DNA of 64,000 nt from Galaxea fascicularis (taxonomy: Eukaryota > Cnidaria > Anthozoa > Scleractinia > Euphylliidae), in contig OX419336.1 in assembly GCA_948470475.1 (NCBI GenBank), positions 1,647,501 to 1,711,500 of the forward strand, written 5' to 3'. Made by a program: the position numbers and the translations under genes. Position 1 is the stretch's first letter. Each line of letters begins with the position of its first letter. This document shows positions 39,479 through 51,100 of the stretch, piece by piece. Under the pieces are notes generated by a model. It saw nothing but the letters and a program-made list of their open reading frames with translations. It had not been told where the DNA came from and searched no databases.

Positions 39479-41717
39479 CTGGGCTTAAAGAAAACCAAAT
39501 ATCGCTAAGGAAGCCAGTAACTGGTGCCTGTCACACCGGATTTCGATAAATCCATTTCAAAAATGACGGAGTCTTCGTCAATTGCCGTCCGCACCTCATG
39601 CAAATTTTCGGGTACTTAGCTAAATTTGGTCACTTACTCAATACAGTACACGTGACAATATTATTATCCCTTAAAATTCTGCCGGTTGTAAAAACCAGTA
39701 AGATCAGTTATTGAGTGGTAAAAGAAGTTCATTTTAAATGCCCTAGCTGGAAAATAGGTTTCAAAAATTGTAAATAAATAGGGCTATATTTATAAGGCAG
39801 GGGTTAGACATCAATGCTTCCGACAAGTGTGGCCATTTATGTCGTGACCAGACATACCGTCGCTTGCAATTACCTGTCCACACGTGTGACAAATACACGT
39901 TCTCTCGGCCGATCAAAATTCAAAGTTTCAAAGTTTATCCACCCGGCCACTTTGGAACGTTTTGGCGCCACTCTGCAAAACACTTCACGCCAACCAAAGT
40001 CAGCCACGCGTAAAGGCATTTTATCTTTTTGCATTTTTGTAAATCAGAATGAATGATAGGAAATCAATAGAGGGATTTCTGTCCAATATCGTCGATCTGT
40101 GATCTTTTACGATGTGCAGGGGAATTAAGGAAGAAAGTGTTGACCTCAACAGTGTCTCTGCGGTATCTGACAGAAGCAAATCTTCGTTTGTTCCCAGTCC
40201 TGAACCTGATTGCTCGGCTAAGAACGCCTGAGAGAGTAAAAAGCAGCCTGAAGCGTCAAGCAACGCCGACACAGCAGTTACAAAGCCCTGAATCAGGAGA
40301 TAAAGTAATGCAACGGACCTTGATTTCTTTTATTTGCAGAACTCTTCGTCTTTACCATTCGTTCAATGCTGCTGCTTCATCTTCTGGTTCTAGAAGGAGC
40401 TGTTCAGTGCGATAAATCGTCCATGAGGAACTCTTCAAAAAATAAATATTGGCATGCCGCCATTTTCAAAACAACCGCCAACTCACGCTGGGCGCGTTGT
40501 CAAGGCAAAAAACCCCTTTTGGATTTTCGTTTCTTTGGTAGCAAAGAATCCGCATGATCTTAGGGCCCTTTTTTTTTTTACTTCTGAATCCAAAAACGGA
40601 TTTTGCGTTTTTATGGTGAAATCCAAAAACGGATCATGAATCCATAACCACCCTCCGTGTGGATTCTTCAGATCAAATCTAAATCCCAATTTTTTAGATT
40701 CACTAAAAGCGTTTTTTTTTTTTTGAGGAAAGGATTCGAAAAAAGTATTTTTGACGAGCGGTTTTCCGTACAAAAACGGTACACAACAGTTATCGTATGT
40801 GACTATCTAACCGAACCGTCTTATTCGTTTCATTTTTAATATCACAATGAGGTCAAGAGACGAAGGTTTCTGTACCAATTTCACCGAAAAAGACCACGCG
40901 AGAAAAGTAATTTTCAGAGCTTTCCTTCATCTTTCCTTCATCTTTCCTTCAGCTTTCCTTCAGCTTTCCTTCAGCTTAACATTTTGAGTTGAAAAATACC
41001 GTTGACGAGTCTTCAATTTGTAGTTTAGCTGGAGTGTATTTTTTGCATCACCTGTTTTAATCGATCGCAAGGATTGTTTCTTTTCTTATGGCGTATTTTC
41101 AACTAAATCAGACCCTTAGTTTTCCTATTAGCAGAAAATATTCACATGATATCACTATATACTGAGTGGTGTTATTCTTGTAAACAGCTGAAATGTTTAG
41201 GAGAGACAACACAAACGCACGCGTACGTTGCACGGCAAATGATCCTTTCAATTTTCGGATCTTCCGTTTGTTTGGTGGTGAATAATCCATATGATCCGAG
41301 ATCACAAATCCTTTTTTTAGATTCTCCCTAAAAAACGCAACCTTAGATCAAAAATCCGATCTTGGATCAGTCCTCACAAAGAAACGCACTTTAGAAATCG
41401 CTGGTTCCAAGAGTACACTAAGACAAGAAAGGCAGACCAGCTACAATGATGCAGGCGTTTTCCACATTTCTTGATGGTCGTCTGGTCTTATATTTTGATT
41501 GTTGTCATGCGTATGCAAAGATTCATGCTCACTTGGTAGTTAAGTGACTTGCGCGCGCTAAACATTCGTTGCGCGAGTTCTTACGTTGCTTCAGTAATCA
41601 CGTTGTCATGGAAATAGATAACGGTTTTAAAAAAACATCGATTGTTTTAGAAGGTAGGTCCATTGTTGCGAAACAAACACATTGTTGCATTTGAATTGCT
41701 ATCTCATATATCAGACA
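39479..41717. promoter_or_regulatory. Shared upstream region of the divergent kinesin and SOX30-like genes
   Basis: About 2.2 kb between the kinesin start codon (39478, minus) and the SOX start codon (41718, plus), expected to contain both promoters; no individual site is claimed. It also holds repeats of 'aatccaaaaacggat' at about 40555-40640, related A/T-rich repeat sequence at 41262-41395, and an 11-bp tandem repeat at 40918-40977. A protein-like but stop-riddled frame runs from about 40051 to 40440. Confidence 0.5.
40918..40977. repeat. 11-bp tandem repeat (agctttccttc), 5 copies
   Basis: Consecutive copies of 'agctttccttc' or 'atctttccttc' form a pure pyrimidine-rich tract between the kinesin and SOX genes. 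Confidence 0.9.
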
Positions 41718-42977
41718 ATGCCAAACTTGACGACATCAAACAAAGAACACAATGGCTTAATTACTGGCAAATCTTCACAGAGCAATGGATTATTTGAGTC
41801 GCAATCAAAGGATGAGGAGAAGCGATCGATGCACGAAAGCTTTCAGACTCCGAAACATTTTGCAGGACCGAACGGTTCGCCCAACCATTCTACTCCAAAA
41901 CACAGAACCAAAACTTCTGAATTTTCTTGTTCTGCCTCACCCGTTCAAGCACCTACGAAAGGTTCAACATCTCAATCTTCGGACTCGCCCAGTCCTGGCA
42001 GCTTTAAAGGTTTCGCTGTTGATCCAATGAGCCAAACGTTTCTCCGTATGCCTCACATGTATCACAGTCTTCAAACGCAGCTTCAACAGAGCAATTCACC
42101 CAAAGTGAAACGACCAATGAATGCATTCATGATCTGGGCGCGGCTGTACCGATCAACGATCGCCAAACGCTACCCGAATGCAAACAATGCGGAGATAAGC
42201 GTAAAGCTCGGCGAGATTTGGAACGAGTTGTCCACGGAGCAACAGCGACCATACTTTGACGAGGCTTCTCGCTTAAAGGAAAAGCATCGAACGGAACATC
42301 CCAACTGGGTCTATCAACCAAGGCCATCAAAAAGAAGACTAACGTACATGGCAGCAAACAGTCCTGACTCGATGCAATATAACCCATCGTATGGATATCA
42401 AAGGGTTCATAGTGCACTGTCGGACGGCAGTGGCCTTTCAATGTCTCCTCAAGCCGTGTATGAACATACAAACTCCTCACTGTACTTTCAATCACGGAAT
42501 CTTAAAGAAGCATTCAACATGGCACAGTCACAACGAGCCTCTTCGAACGTGAACAACTTGCGTGGTTCTGGATTTTCCTCCGTTACAGAACATAGCCTGT
42601 TTGGAAGCGAGGAACGGAACGCCGCGCGTGGAAAAGAAAACGCGTGCATGAAGGAACAAGAACAGGCTGTGGATTGGCTAAAAGTTGAAGCAGCAAAATT
42701 TGAGGAAGAGCAGTTAGCCGCGCGACGCGCGAGGGAAAATTGCATCGTTAACGACGCTATGATGCCAACTGTCAATCATGTAAATGATGAACAAGAACAA
42801 GTTGCCAAGATTAAGCAGGAGATGGATAGTGATGGTAATGATTTGGATAGGTACCTTGCCGGCTTAGATGAAACGATAAAAGAGAGCCTGGAGAAACTTA
42901 ATGAAGTACCTGATGAGTTGGATTTACTGAACGACGAAAACATGGAGATGTTAAGTGACATAGAAGAAGATGATTGA
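41718..42977 (+). CDS. SOX30: SOX30/SoxH-type HMG-box transcription factor
   Basis: Uninterrupted coding region of 419 codons plus TGA. The ATG at 41718 ([13 protein letters not shown]) is chosen because the open frame further upstream has no ATG. The HMG box lies at about residues 130-208: [48 protein letters not shown], then [11 protein letters not shown]. The NNAEISV and WVYQPRP signatures match the SOX30 (group H) class rather than other Sox groups. Such proteins bind A/T-rich sites in the minor groove; SOX30 in mammals acts in sperm development, which need not hold here. The N terminus is Ser/Pro-rich; the C terminus is acidic (ending SDIEEDD), with a possible activation role. The sequence just before the ATG (atatatcag) resembles a splice acceptor, so a 5' untranslated exon upstream is likely. 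Confidence 0.88.
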   Translation: MPNLTTSNKEHNGLITGKSSQSNGLFESQSKDEEKRSMHESFQTPKHFAGPNGSPNHSTPKHRTKTSEFSCSASPVQAPTKGSTSQSSDSPSPGSFKGFAVDPMSQTFLRMPHMYHSLQTQLQQSNSPKVKRPMNAFMIWARLYRSTIAKRYPNANNAEISVKLGEIWNELSTEQQRPYFDEASRLKEKHRTEHPNWVYQPRPSKRRLTYMAANSPDSMQYNPSYGYQRVHSALSDGSGLSMSPQAVYEHTNSSLYFQSRNLKEAFNMAQSQRASSNVNNLRGSGFSSVTEHSLFGSEERNAARGKENACMKEQEQAVDWLKVEAAKFEEEQLAARRARENCIVNDAMMPTVNHVNDEQEQVAKIKQEMDSDGNDLDRYLAGLDETIKESLEKLNEVPDELDLLNDENMEMLSDIEEDD

Positions 42978-43040
42978 CTATTCAAAATTTATAAACCAAT
43001 AGATGAATCTCAAATGAAGCGTAATCTTTTTTGTTCCTAA

Positions 43041-43046
43041 AATAAA
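43041..43046 (+). terminator. AATAAA polyadenylation signal of the SOX30-like gene
   Basis: AATAAA occurs 63 bases after the stop codon in A/T-rich sequence. This is the canonical eukaryotic 3'-end signal; its use here is inferred from position. Confidence 0.6.
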
Positions 43047-43281
43047 AATTAATAACTAAAAGAACTGTGAATCTTGTTACTCTGTTGCGTGTAAGGTTAG
43101 TTGTCTCAATATAGGACTCTTATTTTGAGAAACTGGGTCGGAATGGAAAAGGCTGTTAGAAGGTACAAAGGATAGGACTAACCACCTTTCACCATAAACG
43201 TCACGCGGGAAGGCAATAGTGATATGGCTGTTTACTTTGCTGGCTTACAAGGAACGGATAGGGCTTTTTATTTGACTACAA

Positions 43282-43485
43282 GCGCAGCACTGATGAGGGA
43301 ATGAAATGTTTATTTGCCCTTTGTTACACAGTGCGCAGCACTGATTAGGGAATGAAATGTTTATTTGCCCTTTGTTACACAGTGCGCAGCACTGATTAGG
43401 GAATGAAATGTTTATTTGCCCTTTGTTACACAGTGCGCAGCACTGATGAGGGAATGAAATGTTTATTTGCCCTTTGTTACACTGC
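43282..43485. repeat. 51-bp tandem repeat, four copies
   Basis: Units starting GCGCAGCACTGAT at 43282, 43333, 43384 and 43435 are exactly 51 bp apart and almost identical. Recent local amplification is likely. A short frame across it is a by-product of the length being a multiple of three. Confidence 0.92.
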
Positions 43486-43941
43486 CCACGCGACGGGCGG
43501 AATCAAAAGGAGTAGAGACAGTGCTCTCACTCGTACTCCCTTTCTCTCTCCTTTCAGGTGCTTGCATTGGGCACCCCAGATAAACTTTAAAAAATCACCC
43601 AAGATCAAGAGTCCTGACCACTGAGCGTTGATCGCACGAGTACTATGTATTATGAATACATTCCACACGAAGGAAGAAATATGGTTATAAGCACCGACTC
43701 CAAATTGTGCATATTTACATATTTTCATCGTTAATTGTTAGAGGAGTAATTCCAAGAACTCATGTTTTGTGTTTCTTGGGGTCTATACTCTTCATAACAA
43801 TTAGAGATTAGAGTACTCTGAAGAAACTGGTTCTTCGTCAGATCGAGGGAAACAACGGATTTCAAGTACTTTATACACACTTTATTTAAAGAGGGTGGCA
43901 CGGAATAGTTGAAGCAACTAATAAACTTGTGGCCCTCTACA

Positions 43942-44235
43942 AGGTCGGCACTAGGGGTGGTCACAGCCAGGGTTCGTTACGTCCCTAGTGGTTCTTTAAC
44001 GTCCCACAGAGTGTTAATTGTGAGAGTGTTAATTGTGTTAGTTGTGAGACGGGACCTCCGGCTTATCGTCCTTATCCGAGAAGACTAGAAAGTCTAACCA
44101 TTTGTAGATGTCATTGCAAAGGAAGCACTTTCTCCTCAGTTATTTAAAGACCCTGAGTGTTGGTCCGGCCGGGGCTTTGAACCCACGACCTCCCGCACGG
44201 TAGTCCGGCACTCTACCAACTGAGCCAACCGGTCG
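43942..44235 (-). mobile_element. tRNA-derived SINE, intact copy of the family at 2132-2750
   Basis: On the minus strand it starts at 44235 with CGACCGGTTGGCTCAGTTGG (box A-like), followed by GGGTTCAAAGCCC (box B-like) and the same body as the interrupted copy in ELP2. High similarity between the two suggests fairly recent activity. Confidence 0.88.
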
Positions 44236-44651
44236 GTTGATAATACAACCGGACTTGATAATGAGGTGCATTTGGCACCACAAAGACATTCGAAAGCTAA
44301 CATTTCGTTCTGAGTTGGCACCTTGTCACAACACTGATTGCAAGAGAGGCTAACGCTCAAAATCGTTAGTCAATCTTTTAGCAATAGCTAGTTTACGTTA
44401 TCAATTTATGCCGTTTATGATTAAGTGAAGAAAGGGTGCTAAAAATGGAAACTCTAAATTACACGCTCACTTATACAGTGTAATACAAATTAAGTGACTC
44501 TAACAATGATTGTTGTCGCGTCAAGAAAAGCGTAGAACATGCAACATTCATTGAACATTCAAAGGAAAAACAACGCAATGCACCCTCTTCTCACCCTTTG
44601 CTGATCGCAAGAAATGTATCTAATAAGATGCAGAAATGTAAGTAAAAGCAC

Positions 44652-45111
44652 TCATGCACACCCATAGAATATTTTCGGGATCTGAACTGTGATCTCAGTG
44701 GGACCGCTTCCCCGTGGGGTCTCTGCAAATCGTACCCAGTCCACCCGATCGTGAGGACCCTTGTACCCAGCAAGGCCCCCCGAGGCCCGCCATCCAGAGG
44801 CTCTGGGATTTTTTGCACCGAGGGCAATCAGCTGGTGGTTTGCGCCCTGCTTTAGGCTCTCAGATACACCACCTCCCCATGTTCCTTCATCAGCAATAGC
44901 TATCAACACGATCACATGATCCGGAAGACCGTCGATAAATGAACCCATATTGTCATCAGCAGTTGAGTAACTATGCGTGTTAAATGAACGAGCCTCAATG
45001 AAATGTCCTCCTCTACTTAACACAACGACCTTGTGCCCTATACCCTGAAAAAAGAAAAAAAACCCGGAGCTTTGGATGTCGATAGTCATCATTATCATTA
45101 TTATTATTATC

Positions 45112-45144
<33 letters not shown>

Positions 45145-48100
45145 ATCATCATTAATTGAACATTAATATTAGCTAATCATTAAGAGAGCGCATTTAATTA
45201 TGACCATGCATGATTATCATTATTATTGTGTGCGATAGTGACTGTCATCATCAATGTTCTGTTTAGTACGGTATAGTAAAATCTTCAATCTTCTTTTGTC
45301 GGTCATTGTTTACGCAAAGCCGTGTCTCTTTTTTTTGGGCTCTCCACACTCCACAATAAAACTGGTTTAGGTTCGTTGTCATTCATAAAGGATGGTCTGT
45401 ATGATGGCCAAGATTGTAAATTTTGGAAAAGGAATACCATTGGCTTGTCGAATTCTATTTGTTAGAAATGAATTTCGTGGGATGATGGGTAGAGTTTGAA
45501 GAAAAAATTGTTTATTAGGATCAAACCTGTTTCGTTCTAGGTTAGCCTGCATAATATGCGCGCGCGAGTTAGAGCAGAACCTGCAGGAAAGGACACGCTT
45601 GGCGAGTAAAACAAAAGTTCCTCCTCATCAATTTCCTTCACGCTTGCAGTATTTTCCTCAGCACCTGTTAAGCAGGCATGCTACGATTTCCACTAAATGG
45701 ACTTGTAGTGCCATTTGACGTCAAAATTTCGTCGTTATTAGCCTCTGGTGTTTGCAGGAAAGGGAGTAAGTACCATTGTTTCTTGTACATATTCTCTTGG
45801 GGATGGGATGAAAGTTTCTGACATGTTTGGTATATGCCCAATAGGCTGCTTTCGAAAGATCAAAATGCAGCATAGAAGAAGAACAAAATCAAGATGAGTG
45901 TTTAACGACACTAGGCCCGGAGCCAAGGCGAAAATAAATCTGTGCACTGTTTAAATTATTTACATTAGCGACAGCTCTCTCAATTCCATCCACTTTGATC
46001 CAGGCCTTCCCTGTCGAGCATGTTGGCTTTTCCGGATCCTCCAGTCCTGACGAACAGATGTAAACATGGACATAACCTGCCCAGGATAAAAGATGGCTTG
46101 TTGAGTGTAACCTCCACTCTTACAAATAATTGACCTTGAATTGTTGGAAATAATTACTAGAATCAAAAGTTTACTTTATAAAGTTTAAGTAAATTTTACA
46201 GAACATGCGCCATTAAACGTGCGAGTTTGGCGGCAAGACTGTATCCGACTTTGTTGCGTCATCGGATTAAAAAATATCCGGATTAAAAAATATCCGGATT
46301 CGACCGTTCACACGATTTCGAATTCTTCGAGTATTAAAAAAATTTCCACTCCGAAGAACGGATTTTAAAAGTTGCGTATTCGCATGCTGGAATTGGAGGA
46401 TCCTTGTGGATAGCAGGCGATGGCAGAAAAAGTTGCGGATTAAAAACTATCCGAATACTTGTGGAAGGGGCTAGTCTGAAATGTCAAACTCGGAAGGGGC
46501 CAGAGTCTGATTGTATTACAGGTGTTAAGTGCGACCATAATTCCCAAGGGAACCCCCACTCAAGAGGCAAACGGCGCAGTTTTACACGGGTAATAAAACA
46601 TTAATTGTTACCTTGTACAGGAAACGTGACCAGTTCACAGTTAAGGTGATTCCTTAGAAATAAAACTTCCCGATGAATTTTTTTTAAACTTTCCCTGAAT
46701 GTTCTCTACCGAGCACTGTTTCGAAAAATACAATTAAAATGATAGGTCACCATTCTCGTTTAAGAGATGCGACGGGCCAATCTTGCCCCATTTATGCGTG
46801 TACTCGTTCTAATCACGCACGTTATTCATCGGTCCACGTTACATTTTGCGGTAGCTCGAAACATAGTTTTTAAAAGAAATACTCGGGAAAAAACTTGACA
46901 GGTAGAAAGTGTCGAGCATATAGGACAATATCATATAAAATTTGTGGAAACATCACACTATTTAAAACGACGTGGACGTAAAGAGTTGGTAGCAACGGTT
47001 TCGTGCACTCTTTCACCTATATCTTTTTTTCCTTCCGATAAAATTTTTTAGTTTTTTTTTAAATAAAGGAGGATAATATGTACACTGTTATTATGCAATA
47101 AAAAATATAGGTCACCATGCTCGTTTAAAAGAAAACGAACATTTATTTCGCTATCGAGTTAAGCTTGATGGAAATTCTTTCGTTGTCAGTACGTGCACGC
47201 GCTAATTTGTGCGTGCTAATGACGCGAAATCGTGCGCAGTAGGGATGCGCAATGCAATACTGAGGAATCACCTTAAACCGAGGAACCGTGGGCAATCAGT
47301 TCACCCCCATGGATTAGTTTCTCTTCCAATCGACCAGTTGTTTAAAAGATTTTCAGCGCTCAGGTGCAATGAATAAGATACAATGATTGCGTAAAGTGGT
47401 GCAACGTTTATTATCAAGGGAGATTTTCTACTCCACTACCCTAGGATTCTTACAATGAAGTCACAAAAAAATTTGCTTATCCCATGCAAGTATTCCATGA
47501 AAATGCTGACACCGAGTTGTGCACCAAAAACTGTCCTACTTCCTCGTTAAATTGATGCGGAGGATAAAATTCGCAGCAAAATCTAAAGCTTGCTAGTTAA
47601 GAGCAATTTACACTATGATTTCACTATTGAGGACATTACTATACGAGTTTCGCTAAAAACCGATAAACATAAAATACGCAATGCGCTGAAAACGTGTTGG
47701 CTTCCTATTTACTGATCTATAAAACTAAATTTTCTATTTTATTGCTGATACGTATATTTTAAAAAACTCTACGATAAAAGAGTTAATCTTCGTTCACCGC
47801 TTCACGAGCCTTATATAAAAAGCTTTAGAGTACGACTGAGCGTTTTACAGACATCGTTGGATCTTAAGCCAAAAGCATCAATTCAAAGTTGATGATATAC
47901 AAGTGGGATTCGTGCGCAAGTGCAAATGAACAACATTAAAACACGTGTGAACCTAGCTGGAGTAAGCGCCAGCGTAGACGCCGACGTGCGCAAGAACTAG
48001 CTTTGCACTTAGTCCGTTAGTTGGCGTTTAGCCACCGTTCACTTGACTTATGAAGATTACTGCTTCAAGTGGAAGCAACTGAAACTAGCCTATCCACCAA

Positions 48101-51100
48101 AATGGAAAAAAACTCCAAAATACGCGTGGGTGCATGCTACACTGTACGGTTTTGTTGGCATTTGCATTGTACACGCAAAAGACTTACAGCCCATAAAAAA
48201 GAGACTCGGGGAGTCGGAGTTACACGAACCATGAATGAGGATTGGCACGTCACTTACCAGTCAAGGCTAAAATCGGAAAAAAACCAAGTCAATGTTGTGC
48301 TTACGGCGAATTGTGATTCATCGCGTGACAGTGAAAAAGAATAAGAATCTCCTGGGTTTCAGTTTGTAATTCTTTTTTAGTTCAGCCTACGTTTCATTGG
48401 AATTCAAGAGAAAGGTATATTGTTTTAGGATTAAATAAATCAGATGTATTTTACGGAGCTACACTATTTGGTTTTGTGTGTGAGTTGGGGGATGTTGACA
48501 CTGAGATGCGAGTAGTACCGAACAGTACCGGTAGAGTAAAGGAACAGCCCGTTATATAAAGCAAGTTCATGTGCAGGTGAACGCAATAAGCTAACTAAAC
48601 GTTTTCTGGCTGTTCAATGTACAACCATGTCAAGAACTAACTAGGGTTTCTTTTTACGTTCCGTTGCATGTGTTTACTGCACAGTGAGCTTAATCGTAAG
48701 CCAACTGTTTACGAACCAGTGCACATCCAAATTGCCTTCAGTTTCCATATTGACGACTGCTTCACATGAATACCTTGAGCAGAGACTGCAAAATAGAGCA
48801 TAAAGAATAGTTAATTAAAGGCGTGAAGACCTCCTGTGATTGAATAAACGTAGGGCATGCCATGCGTCTCAGAGGCCCCTTTTATATGGAGAAAAGTTGT
48901 CCCGGGTAGAAGGGTTACCCGCCTACCCGAGCTACCCTGGGCGAGCCAACGTTTCATACATTTCGTTACAAAACTTGGCGAACCGTTTACATGAGGAACA
49001 AAACGTTGGCTCGGCTAGAAGTGTGACCCTCCCAGCCGGGTCACCTGCTTTCGATGGTAGGGTCACCCTCCTAGCCGAGCCAACTTCTCTCGATATAAAC
49101 ACTTAAGCTCGGTCAGCCGAGACAACTCCACGGAAATTGAAGTCCGCGCAGTGTTTTATCTTTAAAACGATTATTGCAGCTTAAATTGCTATCAAAGAAG
49201 TTAAATCTAAGTCAACAGTGACCGGTGAGAGCGATTTAAAAAATAGAGAAAAGAGGGATATTGAAGTTATTAATTATTAAGCAGGGCCAATGAATAATTT
49301 AGTAGGGTTAACTTTGACTCGGTCAACCGGGACAACTTAACTCATGTAAGCAGTCGTGAGAAGTTGGCTCGGCAAGACGGGTGACCCTTCTACCCGGGAC
49401 AGCTTTCTTCATATAAACGGGGCCTCAGAGGCAAATAATGTAAGAAATGCTGGTAACTGATTCTTCACAGTTTCAAGATAAAATGGACAACAACGGCGAC
49501 GAAAAATCGCCGCAAAACAAAAGAGTTGACAACTATGACAATCGCTCTGCACGTGCGTTTTACATTTTAATAAATTTCTTCACAACACCGAAAAATAATA
49601 ACCCCGCCACTTTTTGTGGAAAAAAAATTAGTAAAATACATTTCCACAAATGAGAAAAGAACTTTCACGGTCGACTAAAGCTGGTGGACCTCGCGTGAAA
49701 ACATCCAAGCCTGACGGAGTAAGTCTGCGTTGTAACCATTTTTATAGAGTCAGCCCCGAACACTTTTAATTACCTCCCCACTTGCTGCCGCTGACTTGAG
49801 TTGGTGTAACAGTCGTGTTGGTAACCGCCATGTCATTTTCAATCATAACAGCCTGATTTGTGGTGTCTTTTACTTTAACTGTATCCCAAACCCTCTGTGG
49901 CACAGCCGTGAACTTTCCCGTGTGATCTGTAGTGCTTTTCAAGACCGCCCTTCCGTTCAAGGCGACTCCGTAAAGGACGTTTTCCACTGTGTCGTGTCCA
50001 AGAAGCGAGAGCACGCCATGGTGAATGCCTGAAAATGAACCGATCAACAAGCAAGTTGTGACAAACATAGAATATAAGCCGGAATACGAACAAGTTCGAT
50101 TCTCATGAAGCTCGTTTGGGTGTTGAAAACGGCTATAAAAATATCAAAACAAAATGGGAGCAGCCCAAAAGAGAACATGTTGGTTTTTTTCGCTTTCTAA
50201 AAATCCCAGGGGGGAGGGGGGAGGGGGCTGGGTGGGGAGGTAATCCTCGAAATTCTTGGTAGGGGTTCGCCGCCTGGTTCTCCAAATCCTGACCCTATTT
50301 TAGACCAAAGCATGCCATTTTCCACACCCATTTTCAGACCTGGCCTCTAAAATCCATATCCGTTTTCAGACCTGGCCTGGCCTGTTACAAATTTTCCCAC
50401 TTGCTTTGTTGTAGTGTAATTAAGCTTGGCATCAGTGCCGAAGGCAAGAATTGGTAAAATTCAGCTTAAATGATATATATTGATTAAATGTCTAATTTCT
50501 CTATCATACATTTGTTTAAAAGACGTTTATACACTCTCGTGATTCCCTTGAAAACCATACCCAATTTCAGACCATAATGGTCAAAAAATCTATACCCGTT
50601 TTCAGACTCAAAACGCCATAGCCTTTGGAGCGGCACATACCACTTACCCCCAGACTAGAAATGATCACGAGGAAGGGTAACATCCCCCAAACCAAGTATT
50701 AAATAAATTAAATTATTTAATTACAGAGGAAGGCTTTCCGCCTACCTGTCCACGAGGTACCCTGGTCACTGCTAAAGAAGCACTTGGAGGATTGCTTCTT
50801 GCTGCAAGATACAACACACAAAGCAAGCTAGTATCGCCCAATAATCACTAATTACATTAAGCTCCTTTTGAATAAACCGTTCTACCTTCATCATAGCGTA
50901 ATGATAAGTGAAGACCACAGTCATTTGCGTTCAGCAGTACTTATGTATTTCATAATAACACTGTAAAAGTATTCTTGTTAAGCGAATACGTTCTTGCAAC
51001 ATTCCTACTTCCGGTTGTTGCACAAAACCCGAGAAAGTTGTCAATCAATAATTTCCTTAAGAAAAATCTTTACGAGAAAACCAACTTGCATTGTATAGGT

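Larger units (their letters stand above)
42978..44651. other. Intergenic region between converging SOX30-like and ILEI-domain genes
   Basis: It contains the SOX polyadenylation signal, a 51-bp tandem repeat and a SINE (listed separately). The remainder (43490-43940, 44240-44650) shows no gene I can support. Confidence 0.6.

Noticed and set aside
40051..40440. Protein-like frame with several stops (MNDRKSIEGF, then SVDLNSVSAVSDRSK)
   Set aside because: At least two in-frame stops and no splice sites that remove them; could be a dead remnant, but support is too thin to annotate.
48043..48344. Overlapping 63- and 91-codon frames
   Set aside because: Two different frames over the same bases, no family resemblance, within an intron of the ILEI-domain gene.
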